DNA from: Limnoperna fortunei
Lineage: Eukaryota; Mollusca; Bivalvia; Mytilida; Modiolidae
Assembly: GCA_944474755.1 (NCBI GenBank)
Contig: OX104115.1
Coordinates: 73,632,993-73,696,992 of the forward strand
Direction: 5' to 3'
Length of the DNA stretch: 64,000 bases
Shown: one piece after another, positions 34,316-44,474 of the stretch
Numbering within the stretch: the stretch's first letter is position 1
Layout: each line of letters starts with the position of its first letter
Notes under the pieces: generated by a model
Databases searched by the model: none
The model's input: only the letters and a program-made list of their open reading frames with translations
What the model was told of the DNA's origin: nothing
Program-made: the position numbers and the translations under genes

Positions 34316-34940
34316 GTTAGCTACAATAATGTAGCTCTTTTTTATGGAAGGAACTACAAAGAGGTCCCTCCCATTACTCGTAATGGAGCAAAAACACTCT
34401 TGGGATTTATACAAATTTTCCGCTATTACACTGCTATCTTTGTGTAATTTATATTTTTTCCTTTCTCTGCCATTCAGCTGATTTTTCTACAATGTCTAAT
34501 TAAATAATTTTAACACTTTGTCGTAATCATGGCATTGTTGATAATATTGAAATTGTAGAGTGTAGAATTTTAGAATCGTATCAGTAAAAATTTGATCCCA
34601 GCTAATGCAATAAATCAGGAAAAAACTTGATCCGCATGAACATTTTTACCAAATTGATTCACAAATTATGCACTTTCAAAATTCAAATTTTGATAACAAA
34701 TGCCATGATTACAAATAAAGTGAAAAACTACAGTTCTGACACGAATAAGGTGTTGTAGAAATATCGGTTAAACTTCAAAGACATTAAAAAGTATGTAGCA
34801 ATTTAGGGAAACAGTTAAATAGCTTATTATATGCATAAAACCCCCCAGGTGTGAATCGCTCCAAGCTTGCTCCATTACCAGTAATGGGACCTCTTTGTAG
34901 CTCCGTCCATAAAAAAAGGAGCTACATTATTGTAGCTAAC
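34316..34940. mobile_element. 625-bp foldback element with ATCAG target duplication
   Basis: The left terminus GTTAGCTACAATAATGTAGC and the right terminus GCTACATTATTGTAGCTAAC are exact complements. The inverted region continues for about 75 bp (GAGGTCCC..CCATTAC on the left, GTAATGGGACCTC on the right). ATCAG flanks both sides (34311-34315 and 34941-34945). The interior is AT-rich without an open frame. A fragment with CAAGTAATGGGACCTCTTTG and TAGCTACGTC near 30459-30490 shows that the family is dispersed. Confidence 0.8.
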
Positions 34941-34945
34941 ATCAG

Positions 34946-36065
34946 GTCTCCACCCCAAACTATAGAACAAAGTTAATCGTATATTATTACAACCTCTACT
35001 GTCTTAGTATATTGTATCATTTGGGGTTTTTTAATTAAATATATATTTATATATTCTCATGTTCGCCTGTTTAGTTTAATTTATGTTTATTTTAAATGAT
35101 TTTTAAGAGCTGTTTTGACAAATGATATAGTATTGGTTCTTTGAGGACTTTTTGAGATTATGTACATATGAGGTGAATGCATATGCTTCTCTATATTAGA
35201 TGTGGGTAAAATAAAACTGTTTATTTGCGTATGTTGAAGTCATATTATAGTCCCATAATAAAGTCCTCTTGAGGCAAAATTAACAGAAATGCACTGAGCA
35301 GTTTCCATTTCATAGCTTGTTCATTTTTTGTTGTGCAATTTGAAGCTCATTAGACTCGTCTGGTTGAGCTGTTGATTCCATCACTTGTAACATTTTGGCC
35401 AATTGAAGCTAAACATATGGAATGGGGACAGCAATGGGCAATTCCATTTCTGGTTACCTAAAATTTTCTGAGTTTTTTATTCTGAAAGTGAAAAGTGAAG
35501 TTTAATAAAAAGGAGACTGCAGTAGTAATATTTATGGTAATTAATGTTTTCTTTGTTTGTTAAATAAGTAGTTTATGTATTAATAGATTTTTACATTTAC
35601 ATTTCAAGCATGCTGCAGAAATGTAGTTAAAATTAGTTAATATTTTTAATGATTTTTCACGTGGATTCTAAAAGCTTGTATCAGGTTTTGGCAGTAACAT
35701 TTTGAGTTTTATTTTTAAAAAATCGTGTTTGTTTTTTTTCATGTGATTTATGTTTTTCTTTAAAAAAACGTGAATACACTAGCTTTTTCTTACTTATACT
35801 TGTTTCCTATTATTTGAAAAGTGTTTTATATTTCAAATATTAGATCCTCTATTTGGCAACATCCTGTTGTTATTTCAATGTATGTTTTTTATGTGTTTTC
35901 ATTATGAAAGTTATCTTTCCAACCATTTTCTAACTAAATGATTATAAATACCTATAAAAAACAAACAAGGATAAATTGGAATAATTGTTCAGTTTCAACA
36001 CACAACACTTTTGTCAGTATTTAATGGTATGTCCTTATGTGCTTCTGTGTTATTGTTGCAGTAGC
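34946..36065. other. Intergenic AT-rich DNA
   Basis: A short piece near 35340-35480 (ACATTTTGGCCAATTGAAGC) resembles sequence near 40020 (ACAGTTTGGCCAATTGAAAC), a dispersed mollusc repeat. Nothing else is recognisable. Confidence 0.45.
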
Positions 36066-36078
36066 ATCTTCTTGTTTC

Positions 36079-36340
36079 GGGGCCTCGGTGGCTGAGTGGT
36101 CACGGTAGTTCGTCTACTATTGATCACGTGGTCTGTCAACAATGAGATTGCGGGTTCGATTCTCACTGCAGGCCGGGTGTACTCCACTCCAATCTCAATT
36201 GACAAGGATTGCCAGTTTTCCTACCGCAGGTCGGGGGTCTTCTCCGGGTACTCCGTCTTCCTCCCCAATAAACACTGGACGCCATGATATAGCTGAAAAA
36301 TTGCTGAAAGTGGCGTTAAACACCAACAAACAAACAAACA
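36079..36340 (+). mobile_element. tRNA-Ser-derived SINE, recent full-length insertion
   Basis: The head GGGGCCTCGGTGGCTGAGTG contains the A box (TGGCTGAGTGG) and is followed by B box GCGGGTTCGATTC. The spacing and long variable arm point to a class II (Ser-type) tRNA ancestor. The body includes CTACCGCAGGTCGGGGGTCT and CCATGATATAGCTGAAAAAT; the tail is CAAACAAACAAACA. A perfect 13-bp target duplication ATCTTCTTGTTTC flanks it (36066-36078, 36341-36353). This is the best-preserved copy of the family in the window. Confidence 0.95.
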
Positions 36341-36699
36341 ATCTTCTTGTTTCTAGTGTGGAATTCGGTCATAGCTAAATATATGCTATATTTAAATAAA
36401 CATATTTTTTGCTAGTTTTGGCAATTATTTGAGGTTTGGGGTTTTGTGTGTTTGTGTGTAACAATTACTGTCAATGATTTGACAATTTGCAATAAAATAT
36501 TAGATTTTAGTTTCAATCCTTTGTAACAGCACATATTTTAAGTGGTTTTGAACTAGTGTTTTTGGCTATATTTCTGTGTTTCCATACTAAACTCTTATTA
36601 ATTATCTACTGCAAAAATGTCTTACTCTATAAATAATAATCTGCAATATTTGTTGTGGTTATTTAGTAGAGACATCATAGAACTTGTTTAAATTTTATA

Positions 36700-36960
36700 T
36701 TCTTAACAATGGCTAAAAGACATTGTTTTTATTTTTGAAATATAAATTACAGTATTTAAGTTTTATGTGTTACAGGTTCTCGTGTATATTGTTGCATTAG
36801 ATTTTAACATGAGAAATTCCAGTACATTGTAATCATCTGTGTACATGTTAAAGTAATTATTTTGTATATATGTACATTTGTATTATATGAGGAACATTAT
36901 TTATGACCACATAATGCAATAAAAATATACAACATTAATTGTATGTGCAAAAACTTCTTT
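36700..36960 (+). repeat. Segment duplicated at 45400-45660
   Basis: AGAAATTCCAGTACATTGTA, ATATGAGGAACATTATTTAT and GCAATAAAAATATACAACAT have close counterparts in the same order and strand at 45520-45640. The similarity extends about 100 bp upstream at lower identity and weakly beyond the AATAAA-like motif. It looks like an old dispersed repeat or segmental duplication. Confidence 0.65.
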
Positions 36961-37017
36961 TTAGCTTAAATTTTGGCCCATTGACGTCAAACCGATTTCC
37001 CATCATGCAGTTATAGC

Positions 37018-37220
37018 ATATAAATGACAAATTATACCAATAAATGTTTTGCATGTAAATGAAATATATAGAATATAAATAAAAAATTATACCAGTTGAA
37101 TACAAAAATATTACACATGAATGAAAAGTTGTGCCAATTAAATGGAAAATGTGACCAATGTAAATGAAAATTATTGCATTTAAACGCAAAAATATACCAT
37201 TTAAATGAAAAAAATTAAAC
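37018..37220. repeat. Diverged minisatellite, about 27-30 bp units
   Basis: Units of the form TAAATGAAAAATTATACCAAT recur with heavy divergence (AAATGACAAATTATACC, AATAAAAAATTATACC, AATGAAAAGTTGTGCC, AAATGGAAAATGTGACC, AACGCAAAAATATACC). Both strands are open for short frames because of the base composition only. Confidence 0.6.
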
Positions 37221-37754
37221 GCCAAATATTCTGCATTCTGCATGTGTTTCTGATTGTGTGATAATAATTCCACAGGACGTATTTAAAGCATGTTTATATC
37301 AGTTGCAGTTTTTTCTACTTCGTTCTGGACTCAGTTATTGACCCAGACGGACTGTTTCTTTTTTTGGCAAAAACAAAATGACCAAAGCAAAACAAAAATC
37401 TGGTTACAACTATATACAAGTTGGTCTGTACTGGTCTAGTGTAGGTTGTATATTTCAGAAGCAACCTGGCCTAAAAGTCCTCCTGGGACTCTGACTCTGA
37501 CTGGCGAAAAAATTGAATATAAATGAATTTTAGCAACCAATATCATCCCATATACAACTAAGTTGACAATTCAAAACACTGTGACTTCATCCATTATTTG
37601 ACGTAAATACATGCAAAACTAAAACGTCCAATTGTCTACAAAAAGAAATATTTTAATGTAGAAAAAAAGAAGTGGAATTATATGGAACACTCCCTCCTTC
37701 CGACCATAAAACTTCTGGAGAGATAACATCAACCGAGGTACAACAAACCCTTGT

Positions 37755-38740
37755 TAGAGTAGATTAGCAGTCAACAGTGATCGGTCTAGAAAATCGGAAT
37801 AACGATAGCAGGATCTAGAATAACGTATACGTTGTGAAATGTACATGCCATATGCTGGAATGTTGCTGTCGATGAACGTGAAGTTGACAATTGGAAAGTT
37901 GAAGTCATCGCGCTTGTTGTAGAGTCTAGTTTGTAGTTTTCCTTAGTCTATTTCTAGAAGTAGGTCAAAGTAAGAGGCTGACCTTAGTGTATTGGTTGTG
38001 TCTTTGATTTCAAGCTCGCTAAGGTAAATTGAATGTTTTAGCATTGTGGAGGGACAAAACATTATAATATAGCGGAATGTGTAATATTAAAGGTCTGGGC
38101 CAGAGTATTTTCTTAAGTAGGCCTTCTAGGAACTCGGCCTCATAAGAGTACAAAATCAGGTAGGCGAGGAGTGGAGCACAATCAGTACCCATTGGAATAC
38201 GAACAGTCTGTTGAAAAACATGTCCTCCAAACATGACGAATATGTTGTCAAGCAGAAAACCTAACATGTGACAGATTTGGTGTTCAGTATATTTAGTATT
38301 AGATTTGGAGTAATTGATTATGAAATTTGTTCTACCATGACTAAATACCAGGTATTTATATCGTCTCTTTCCATTTTTCTTGAAAAAGCAGCGTTTTATA
38401 AGATCTTTAAGTCTGGTTTTAAGCTGCGCATGAGGGATGCCCGTATAGTAGTGTCGAAAAATCAAATTTTTTAATGCTGTTACAATTTGTGATTTTCAAT
38501 AATCTCCTCTTTTGAAAGCGCAGTGAATGTGTAAGTAGGATTGCCAAGTGAACTGACCATGCTTAATTCATTAATTAAACACGCTATGTAATGTTTTTGC
38601 AGATTAAAATGATGTTGTTAGGGGCCTTATCTGCTGGCACAACAACATATTTGTCATGAATGTCGGACAAAGTTTTATGAGCATCAAGATTTCTGAAAAT
38701 TGATGATGCTTTAGTACTCATAGACCTTTTTAAGCGACTT
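37755..38740 (-). pseudogene. Penelope-like reverse transcriptase pseudogene
   Basis: Minus-strand pieces follow the order of a bivalve Penelope-like reverse transcriptase. First is TLSDIHDKYVVVPADKAPNN with NPTYTFTALSKEEIIENHK (38520-38690). Next, after an internal deletion, come GIPHAQLKTRLKDLIKRCFF, KNGKRRYKYLVFSHGRT, QQTVRIPMGTDCAPLLAYLI and LYSYEAEFLEGLLKK (38100-38440). Last are EIKDTTNTLRSASYFDLLLE, KRDDFNFPIVNF, NIPAYGMYISQRIRYSRSCY and DFLDRSLLTANLL (37760-38020). Frameshifts and the deletion make it non-functional. Class assignment is by memory of the motif set; another RT family with the same MGTDCAPLLA signature cannot be excluded. Confidence 0.75.
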
Positions 38741-38837
38741 ATTCTTATTGGATAAATTACCTCAAGGCCTTACCTACTCGGACAACGTATCAACCTCCTG
38801 GTCCGCTTGCTTTGCCCATTTTCATATTGTTCAATAC

Positions 38838-39355
38838 GTTTTCGTCTCGCCTGCGACGATAGTCGCTGGAGGCAAGACATGGAATTCGGCGGCGGCAGCG
38901 TCAACACTTGGACATTTTGCTTTATATCTTTGTAACCTTAAGCCCTAGTTCCGTCAAATACGGTCCAGTGATAGCTAATGATGAGTACTTGTCAGAATAG
39001 TACATGACTGTTTGGTAGGTGTTACCTTAACTGGACCTCGATTTCATGGTCCAGCAACTACGTTAAAGGTTTAAGGCAGTTCCTCTGTAACCATGCATGG
39101 TAGAATGACAATATTTGGTATATATATTAATGATGACTAGTACATGACTGTCGACCTTAACCTCAATTTTACAGTCCATGGACTACGTTAAAATTTAAGG
39201 ATTGGGGCTGTTCTATGCATGGCAGAATGGCAATATTTGGTATATAGGTTGCTAATGATTAGTACATGAGTGTCTGGTAGGTGTCAGTCCAGGGACAAAG
39301 TTAAAGTTTTTGGATAAGGTCCATTTCTCTGCATTTAAATAATAATTTAATAACT
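38838..39355 (+). mobile_element. Decayed third copy of the tandem-core (pearl-like) element
   Basis: The head TTCGTCTCGCCTGCGACG with the hairpin and a GGCGGCGGC run matches 31069 and 32449. About three eroded monomers follow (GACAATATTTGGTATATA at roughly 39106, 39229 and later). The TGACCTTGACC site is mutated in all of them and no tail is recognisable. Confidence 0.7.
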
Positions 39356-40440
39356 TTGTCCTTTATAATTTTATCTTCAGAATAAGGCAGAGCAAATACT
39401 GCGGACCTGCTTGTCCTTTTTTCTAACCAACCACGGTGCATATGTTAAATTTTAAACCTGCTTCTAATAACAATTTATTTCTTATGTCCAGAGATTTGAT
39501 CATCTCTTAGACGTGACGTGGAGCCTTCTTTGATATGGTCATAAAGCTTGAAGTTTACCCGAAACAAGCAGTTAGTCAAACATGCAGTTATTAGCGTGTG
39601 CACTGAGGGCGCGAAAAGCGAAACATGAAACAATTTTGCGGAGTACATCTTTCATTTTCTTTAGACTGGCGCCTCCGCAATCGGACTTGAAATTATCTTG
39701 TGAGAATATTTTGTCTCGGCTATCGTGTGTCCTTGAACTTATCATTTATGTACGTTTGTACTAGTTTGCTTTGTTCGGGATATTTCGTCTCACAATCTGG
39801 TCTCCTTGAACTTGTTATTTGCTTAGTATGGTCAGTACACTTATACTAGTCATTTTCAAGATTTCAAATGTCACCAACAGTTACAATATTTAGAACAAAC
39901 ACTTGTTTATCAGTTTTGTAGTGTGCCATGTCACCCGATGTGTTGGTTGAGCTATTGTCATTACTTTGCGTCCGTCAGCATCGTCGGTAAACATTTAACA
40001 TTTAAATCATCTTCTATAACAGTTTGGCCAATTGAAACCAAATTTTGTCAGAATGGTCATTTGATGGGCCTTTAATACGTTTGTGATTTTTATTCTCATA
40101 ACATAGGACCCTAATGGGAAAAAAGTAAAAAAAATAAGCCTTCTCTGCAAAAGGTTAACCAATCAAAACAAAAATTACAACTAATATTATTTGGATGGTC
40201 CTCTACAAAGTTTATGTATTTATGCCAATTGGAAATTCAAAATCACCAGCGCAGAACTTCGTAAAAAACTTACAAGATAATATAAAGAGTTTCTTAACTG
40301 AAACTATTGAACAAGTTGAAACCAAAAACGCAAGATTCATTTGATGGTTTCAACAAAGATAATATTATTTTTGCTAGTACAAAATTGAAATTAAAGAACT
40401 TGTTTAACCTCAGGGAAATACCGTATTCATTGACTTTAGG
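39356..40440. other. Intergenic DNA with mollusc dispersed repeat
   Basis: Around 39930-40180 a repeat of the type GTCCGTCAGCATCGTCGGTA, then GGCCAATTGAAACCAAA, is visible; related sequence occurs near 35390. No gene can be supported. Confidence 0.45.
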
Positions 40441-40450
40441 TTAACAACTC

Positions 40451-40847
40451 GGAAATGCACATCCGTACATCTTTGTTTGTAAGTAGATTGGTGTAATTGA
40501 GAATTAGCTACATTGTCATTTTATTTGCTTTGTGAGCAATTAAAAACGAAGACATAAATATGTTTAAATCCTAAAATTTTCTTTCTTAACTCCTTAAGTG
40601 TGGAATGAAACAATTTAAAGTACTTTGTTTTAAATGCACTGAAAACATGGAAATGCACATCCGTACATCTTTGTTTGTAAATAGATTGGTGTAATTGAGA
40701 ATTAGCTGCATTGTCCTTTTATTTGCTTTGTGAGCAATTAAAAAGAAGACATAGAATATGTTCAAATCATAACATTTTCTTTCTTAACTCCTTAAGTGTG
40801 GAATGAAACAATTTGAAGTACTTTGTTTTAAATGCACTGAAAACATG
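40451..40847. repeat. 198-bp tandem duplication
   Basis: Two head-to-tail copies start at 40451 and 40649 (GGAAATGCACATCCGTACAT) and end with AATGCACTGAAAACATG. Identity is high by eye, with a few substitutions and small indels, so the event is fairly recent. There is no open frame of note. Confidence 0.9.
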
Positions 40848-41107
40848 TTACCTAGCCTTAACTAACATAACGACAATCTTAATCTTATCTGCTGTACGAT
40901 ATTTAGATCCGAAGAAACCGTCTGAAGTTTCATTATTACAAATTAGCTTTCGATAAATCCGACATTTCCATCGAATATGACTGAATTATGGTTAAAAATA
41001 ATATGTCTGCAAGGTTTTCTTTTCAAGTGAGCATGAAATGACTGGCAATTTAAGCGGAATTCAAGGGTCACCATAAAGAAAACGCAATCCCTAAATTTTC
41101 CATAAAC

Positions 41108-41314
41108 GTGCAGATCATCTTTTATCTTCAAATACTTCGCGTCTTGGTATTCCTCTGCGTGGTATCTTTACAAATGAGCTTAATTTTAAAGATGCGTAGA
41201 CCATATATTAACTTTCACTTGGAAATTGATCGTGAAGACCGATTGAAGCCCCCGTTTTACAACAAACGTAATTCCCATTCATTTGCAGCAACTGGATATG
41301 AAAATTATTTTTAG
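41108..41314 (+). pseudogene. Possible Penelope-like RT fragment
   Basis: The translation contains YINFHLEIDREDRLKPPFYN followed by KR, which resembles the YLDxxLEIDxExRLxTxLYDKRDDF block of Penelope-like reverse transcriptases. Neighbouring conserved blocks are not seen. Homology is short and the call is weak. Confidence 0.3.
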
Positions 41315-42510
41315 ACTTTTGAATCCTATACAGATGGTCTGGATGTATTATTTCTGTTCTATGGTCTCTATAATTAATTTCACGTAGTTTATAAAGTACT
41401 TATCTCTAAAATCACTCAAGATTTCTTTGCAGTGTCATAATTTCTTTCCTTACACGACGGGTTGATGTCTCAGATAGTTAACTGTTAGCCACCAGCACAA
41501 AGTTCTGTTCTAACGTTTGTTCATTCATTGATGCAGTCATTGTTTGAATTTACCGACATTGCATGTTTTAAATTCTACGGTTATTACATCTGGATTGGCT
41601 TAACATTTTGGAATTGTGGTATCTTAGCTAATGAATATCTAAATCATTTTGCCTTTCAACAGTTTTGGGTAGAGAGCAACGACCAAGCGCGAGTCTGTCG
41701 TAGTAAAAAGTGTAGCCTTAGTATCTTTAATGGCTTTTTCTTTTGTCAATTTTCCTTTTATTCTGTTTTTTTTCACCACTTCGTCTTTGCTTATTGCTTT
41801 ACAGTTTTTATCACGTCTTACTATCTTCTGCTTTTGTTGTTTTTTTTTGTTCAAATTGCACGGTGTTGCTTGATAGTTCGATTAATAAAATGCTGTTCCA
41901 TGAATTGTTCTTGCTGTATACCAATGTTCTCTTTTCGTGGATTACAAATGTCTTTATTGTTCACACTCGTCGTTAATAAAATCTGTGTTCAGTAGTTAGC
42001 TCAGCAATATCGCCTTAGCGGATTCGACTTATGATTCAGCAGTTTATCTTTCTAACTGCATGCCGAAAAGAAGCCACTTCTATCACAATATTCTAATGAG
42101 CTTGAACAAATTCTCTGAAAATATTTTTAATGGCACGGATCATGGTGTTCTGATTGATTCAATTACTATGTGTCGTAAAACCCCATTTAAAATTAAAACC
42201 AAACTAACTTTTCCTCTATATACGACTTCAGCTCAAATTGGACCAATCCAATTAAAGTTAATGGCAATGTTTAGCAAAAGTTAATGTGCAGAAATTGGAA
42301 AACATATGCCAAAGCTCATTCATACTATGTTCAGATCAAAGTAGGTTATTGATTGATTTTTTTCTGTCAATAAACGCTTTATTTCCATATTTGTGAAATT
42401 GTTTTTATGAATTATAAAATTATATTTAGAATTAAACTGTAACTATTGTACAATATTATCAGATATTATTATAGATTTGTATAAGTAAATGTGCTTTTAT
42501 GTATTAAATG
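41315..42510. other. Intergenic region between repeats and C1q gene
   Basis: A 155-codon plus-strand open frame (41528-41995) has no recognisable domain. Its opposite strand is lysine-rich, so base composition may keep it open. I do not call a gene. Confidence 0.4.
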
Positions 42511-42520
42511 TTTATTTATT
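42511..42520 (-). promoter_or_regulatory. Polyadenylation signal of the C1q-domain gene
   Basis: On the minus strand the sequence is AATAAATAAA, two overlapping AATAAA hexamers about 53-62 nt beyond the stop codon at 42573. Position and sequence fit a normal cleavage/polyadenylation signal. Confidence 0.6.
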
Positions 42521-42572
42521 AAAATGACAAATGAAAGATAAATAAATAAAATAAAAATACTATTGTGTTCTA

Positions 42573-44385
42573 TTATTTTATTTTTATCACTGTCAAACAA
42601 GAGAACTGCAATCCATATAGTTCCATGTGAGCTTGGAATATTCCTACATGAACGGTATCATTGACATCCAACTCGACAGCTACTACGCCACTTGCAGTAT
42701 AAAAGTCTGGTGTTGATAAGCTTGGTTTGATAAATATTCTAGTGAAATAACTTCCATTCTTATAAAATTGATACTCCGAAAGATTGGTGGAGCTCATTAT
42801 ATTCGCAGCAAACATGTAAAGACCCGGTTTTTCACAAGCAAATTTTCCAGTGGACCAGAAGGGATTGCCCTTGTTAATGCCGACTGATGATCTGACATCT
42901 GGAAATTTAATTATATCAGATACATTCGGGTAGGTGTGATGATCGGAACATGCTGTCATCGCAACTAAAAGGAAAAAGGTTATTTTTATCGTCACCTCTT
43001 GTTAGATAATATTGAATTCGGAACAAACTATTTTTCTAAATTTGCAACGCACAAATTATGTAAAATAACAACATGTTTCAGTGTATTGGTACCGTAATTG
43101 AACAAAAGTTTAAAGATACAAATGAAAAAGTGATGAAATCAACCGCGTTTTACCCACGATGGACGAATTTAGAAACGAAATGTTTTTTTTAAATCCTTGT
43201 TATACAAAACAAAAAACATTGGAGTAGTAAAGTATATATCGTTCTATATATTATAAACCTGCTAAACAATAATACATAGTTACATACTATTAGTCGATAG
43301 TGGTGTTTACAAGTGCACTACTTATTACATGTAAACGAAAACATAGATTATTAACGTTTTAGTTCTCTCTGCCATTTAATGATCTTTAAATGCTGTTAAT
43401 CTGTAAGACAGCAACCATTGTCTTATTATCGGACCACGATTTGTTTTTTATTACCTGAATTTGAGTTTAAATTGCGGTTTTGTTTATAGCTTGAGAAAAA
43501 ATTCAAACTAAAGTTTTATATTTTAAAACAACTATTAAATTCTCAGTTGTCGAAAAGTGTGTGGCTTACGTAATTTTTTTACCGTTGTTTTTGTTGTAAT
43601 ATTATGTTGAGAAACAAAACGTGTCCTTTCAAAATATTTCTCTTTCCGCAGAATAATGATTGATCTTTGAATGTCTGAGGCCGATAATAATAGGATTGTA
43701 AATATGTATTACCTTTTTCGTTTACTTTCTCTATTTGTTTCACAGTCAATGACAGTTTTGCGTCAGTTAAACTTTGGTGTGATCCGATTTGTGCTATTTT
43801 ATTCTCGAGTTTGGTTTCCAAATTTGCATACTGAATAATGAAACTATTGTTCAGTGTCTGAAAATTGGTTTCTATTGAGCGTTCGAATGTTAATGTTTTA
43901 TTATATAACACCAACATATCATTTATTCTTGCAGTCCTTTCCGACATTAAAATATCAACTTTGGTATTTGTGCTTTGAATGTCCTGATTCAAATTATCGG
44001 TTTTATTCACAGCTGACAATAGTTCATTTTCTAGTTGAAATATTTTGTTTTGAGCGTTCACGCAATCGGTTTCTATTTCTTTATAGCCTCGTTCAATAAG
44101 ATCTGATTTATTTTTCTGTTCAACGATCTGCTGAGCATATTCGGCTTTTGACTGGGCTAGTTCGGTTTGTAATTGAGTAACAGATTGTTGAAGATGTCGC
44201 CGATAAAGTATCTCCTCTGTGAGTTGTCCTTGTAGCTGAGTTATCATATCCAAAAGGGTATAGTACTGTTTGTCAGTCATCAGAAATTCTGAGTTCGGAA
44301 TTGGTGAAGTATTTTCCAAGAGAAATGAATAGCACACACTTATAATGAACGGCAATAAAAGTAATGAACTCATTCTGTTTGACAT
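42573..44385 (-). CDS. C1q-domain-containing secreted protein, two exons (354 aa)
   Basis: Exon 1 is 43713-44385 and exon 2 is 42573-42964; the phase-1 junction joins KVNEK to VAMTACSD. The N-terminus (MSSLLLLPFIISVCYSFL) is a signal peptide. Residues about 45-220 form a Gln/Glu/Leu-rich coiled coil for oligomerisation, with several N-glycosylation sequons. The last 130 residues are a C1q head: VAMTA start, FPDVRSSVGINKG, GKFACEKPGLYMFAANI, NGSYFTRIF, ASGVVAVELDVNDTVHVGIF and LQFSCLTVIKIK. There is no collagen stalk. This matches the expanded C1qDC families of bivalves, which act as soluble pattern-recognition lectins; the ligand here is unknown. I chose the start downstream of the TATA box, with a methionine four residues further in as an alternative; the upstream in-frame ATG (44457) is too close to the TATA box. 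Confidence 0.9.
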
Positions 44386-44466
44386 GTATACTAGATCGTG
44401 TGTATTATCGCAAGCTATGTTGTAGTTATGTTCTGATGTTCCGATTATTTTAATCAAAATGCAACA

Positions 44467-44474
44467 AATTTATA
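44467..44474 (-). promoter_or_regulatory. TATA box of the C1q-domain gene
   Basis: The minus strand reads TATAAATT. It lies about 82 bp before the chosen ATG at 44385, which leaves room for a start site near 44440 and a short 5' UTR. This supports the choice of start codon. Confidence 0.55.

Noticed and set aside
36079..36175. A functional tRNA-Ser gene
   Set aside because: A and B boxes are present but the acceptor stem and anticodon arm do not hold, and the sequence continues into a SINE body with a target-site duplication.
41528..41995. A 155-codon plus-strand open frame rich in Phe, Leu and Cys
   Set aside because: No family recognised; the opposite strand is Lys-rich, and T-rich composition alone can keep such a frame open.
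44386..44457. Upstream start of the C1q-domain gene at 44457
   Set aside because: It would place a charged 24-residue stretch before the signal peptide and begins only about 10 bp from the TATA box.
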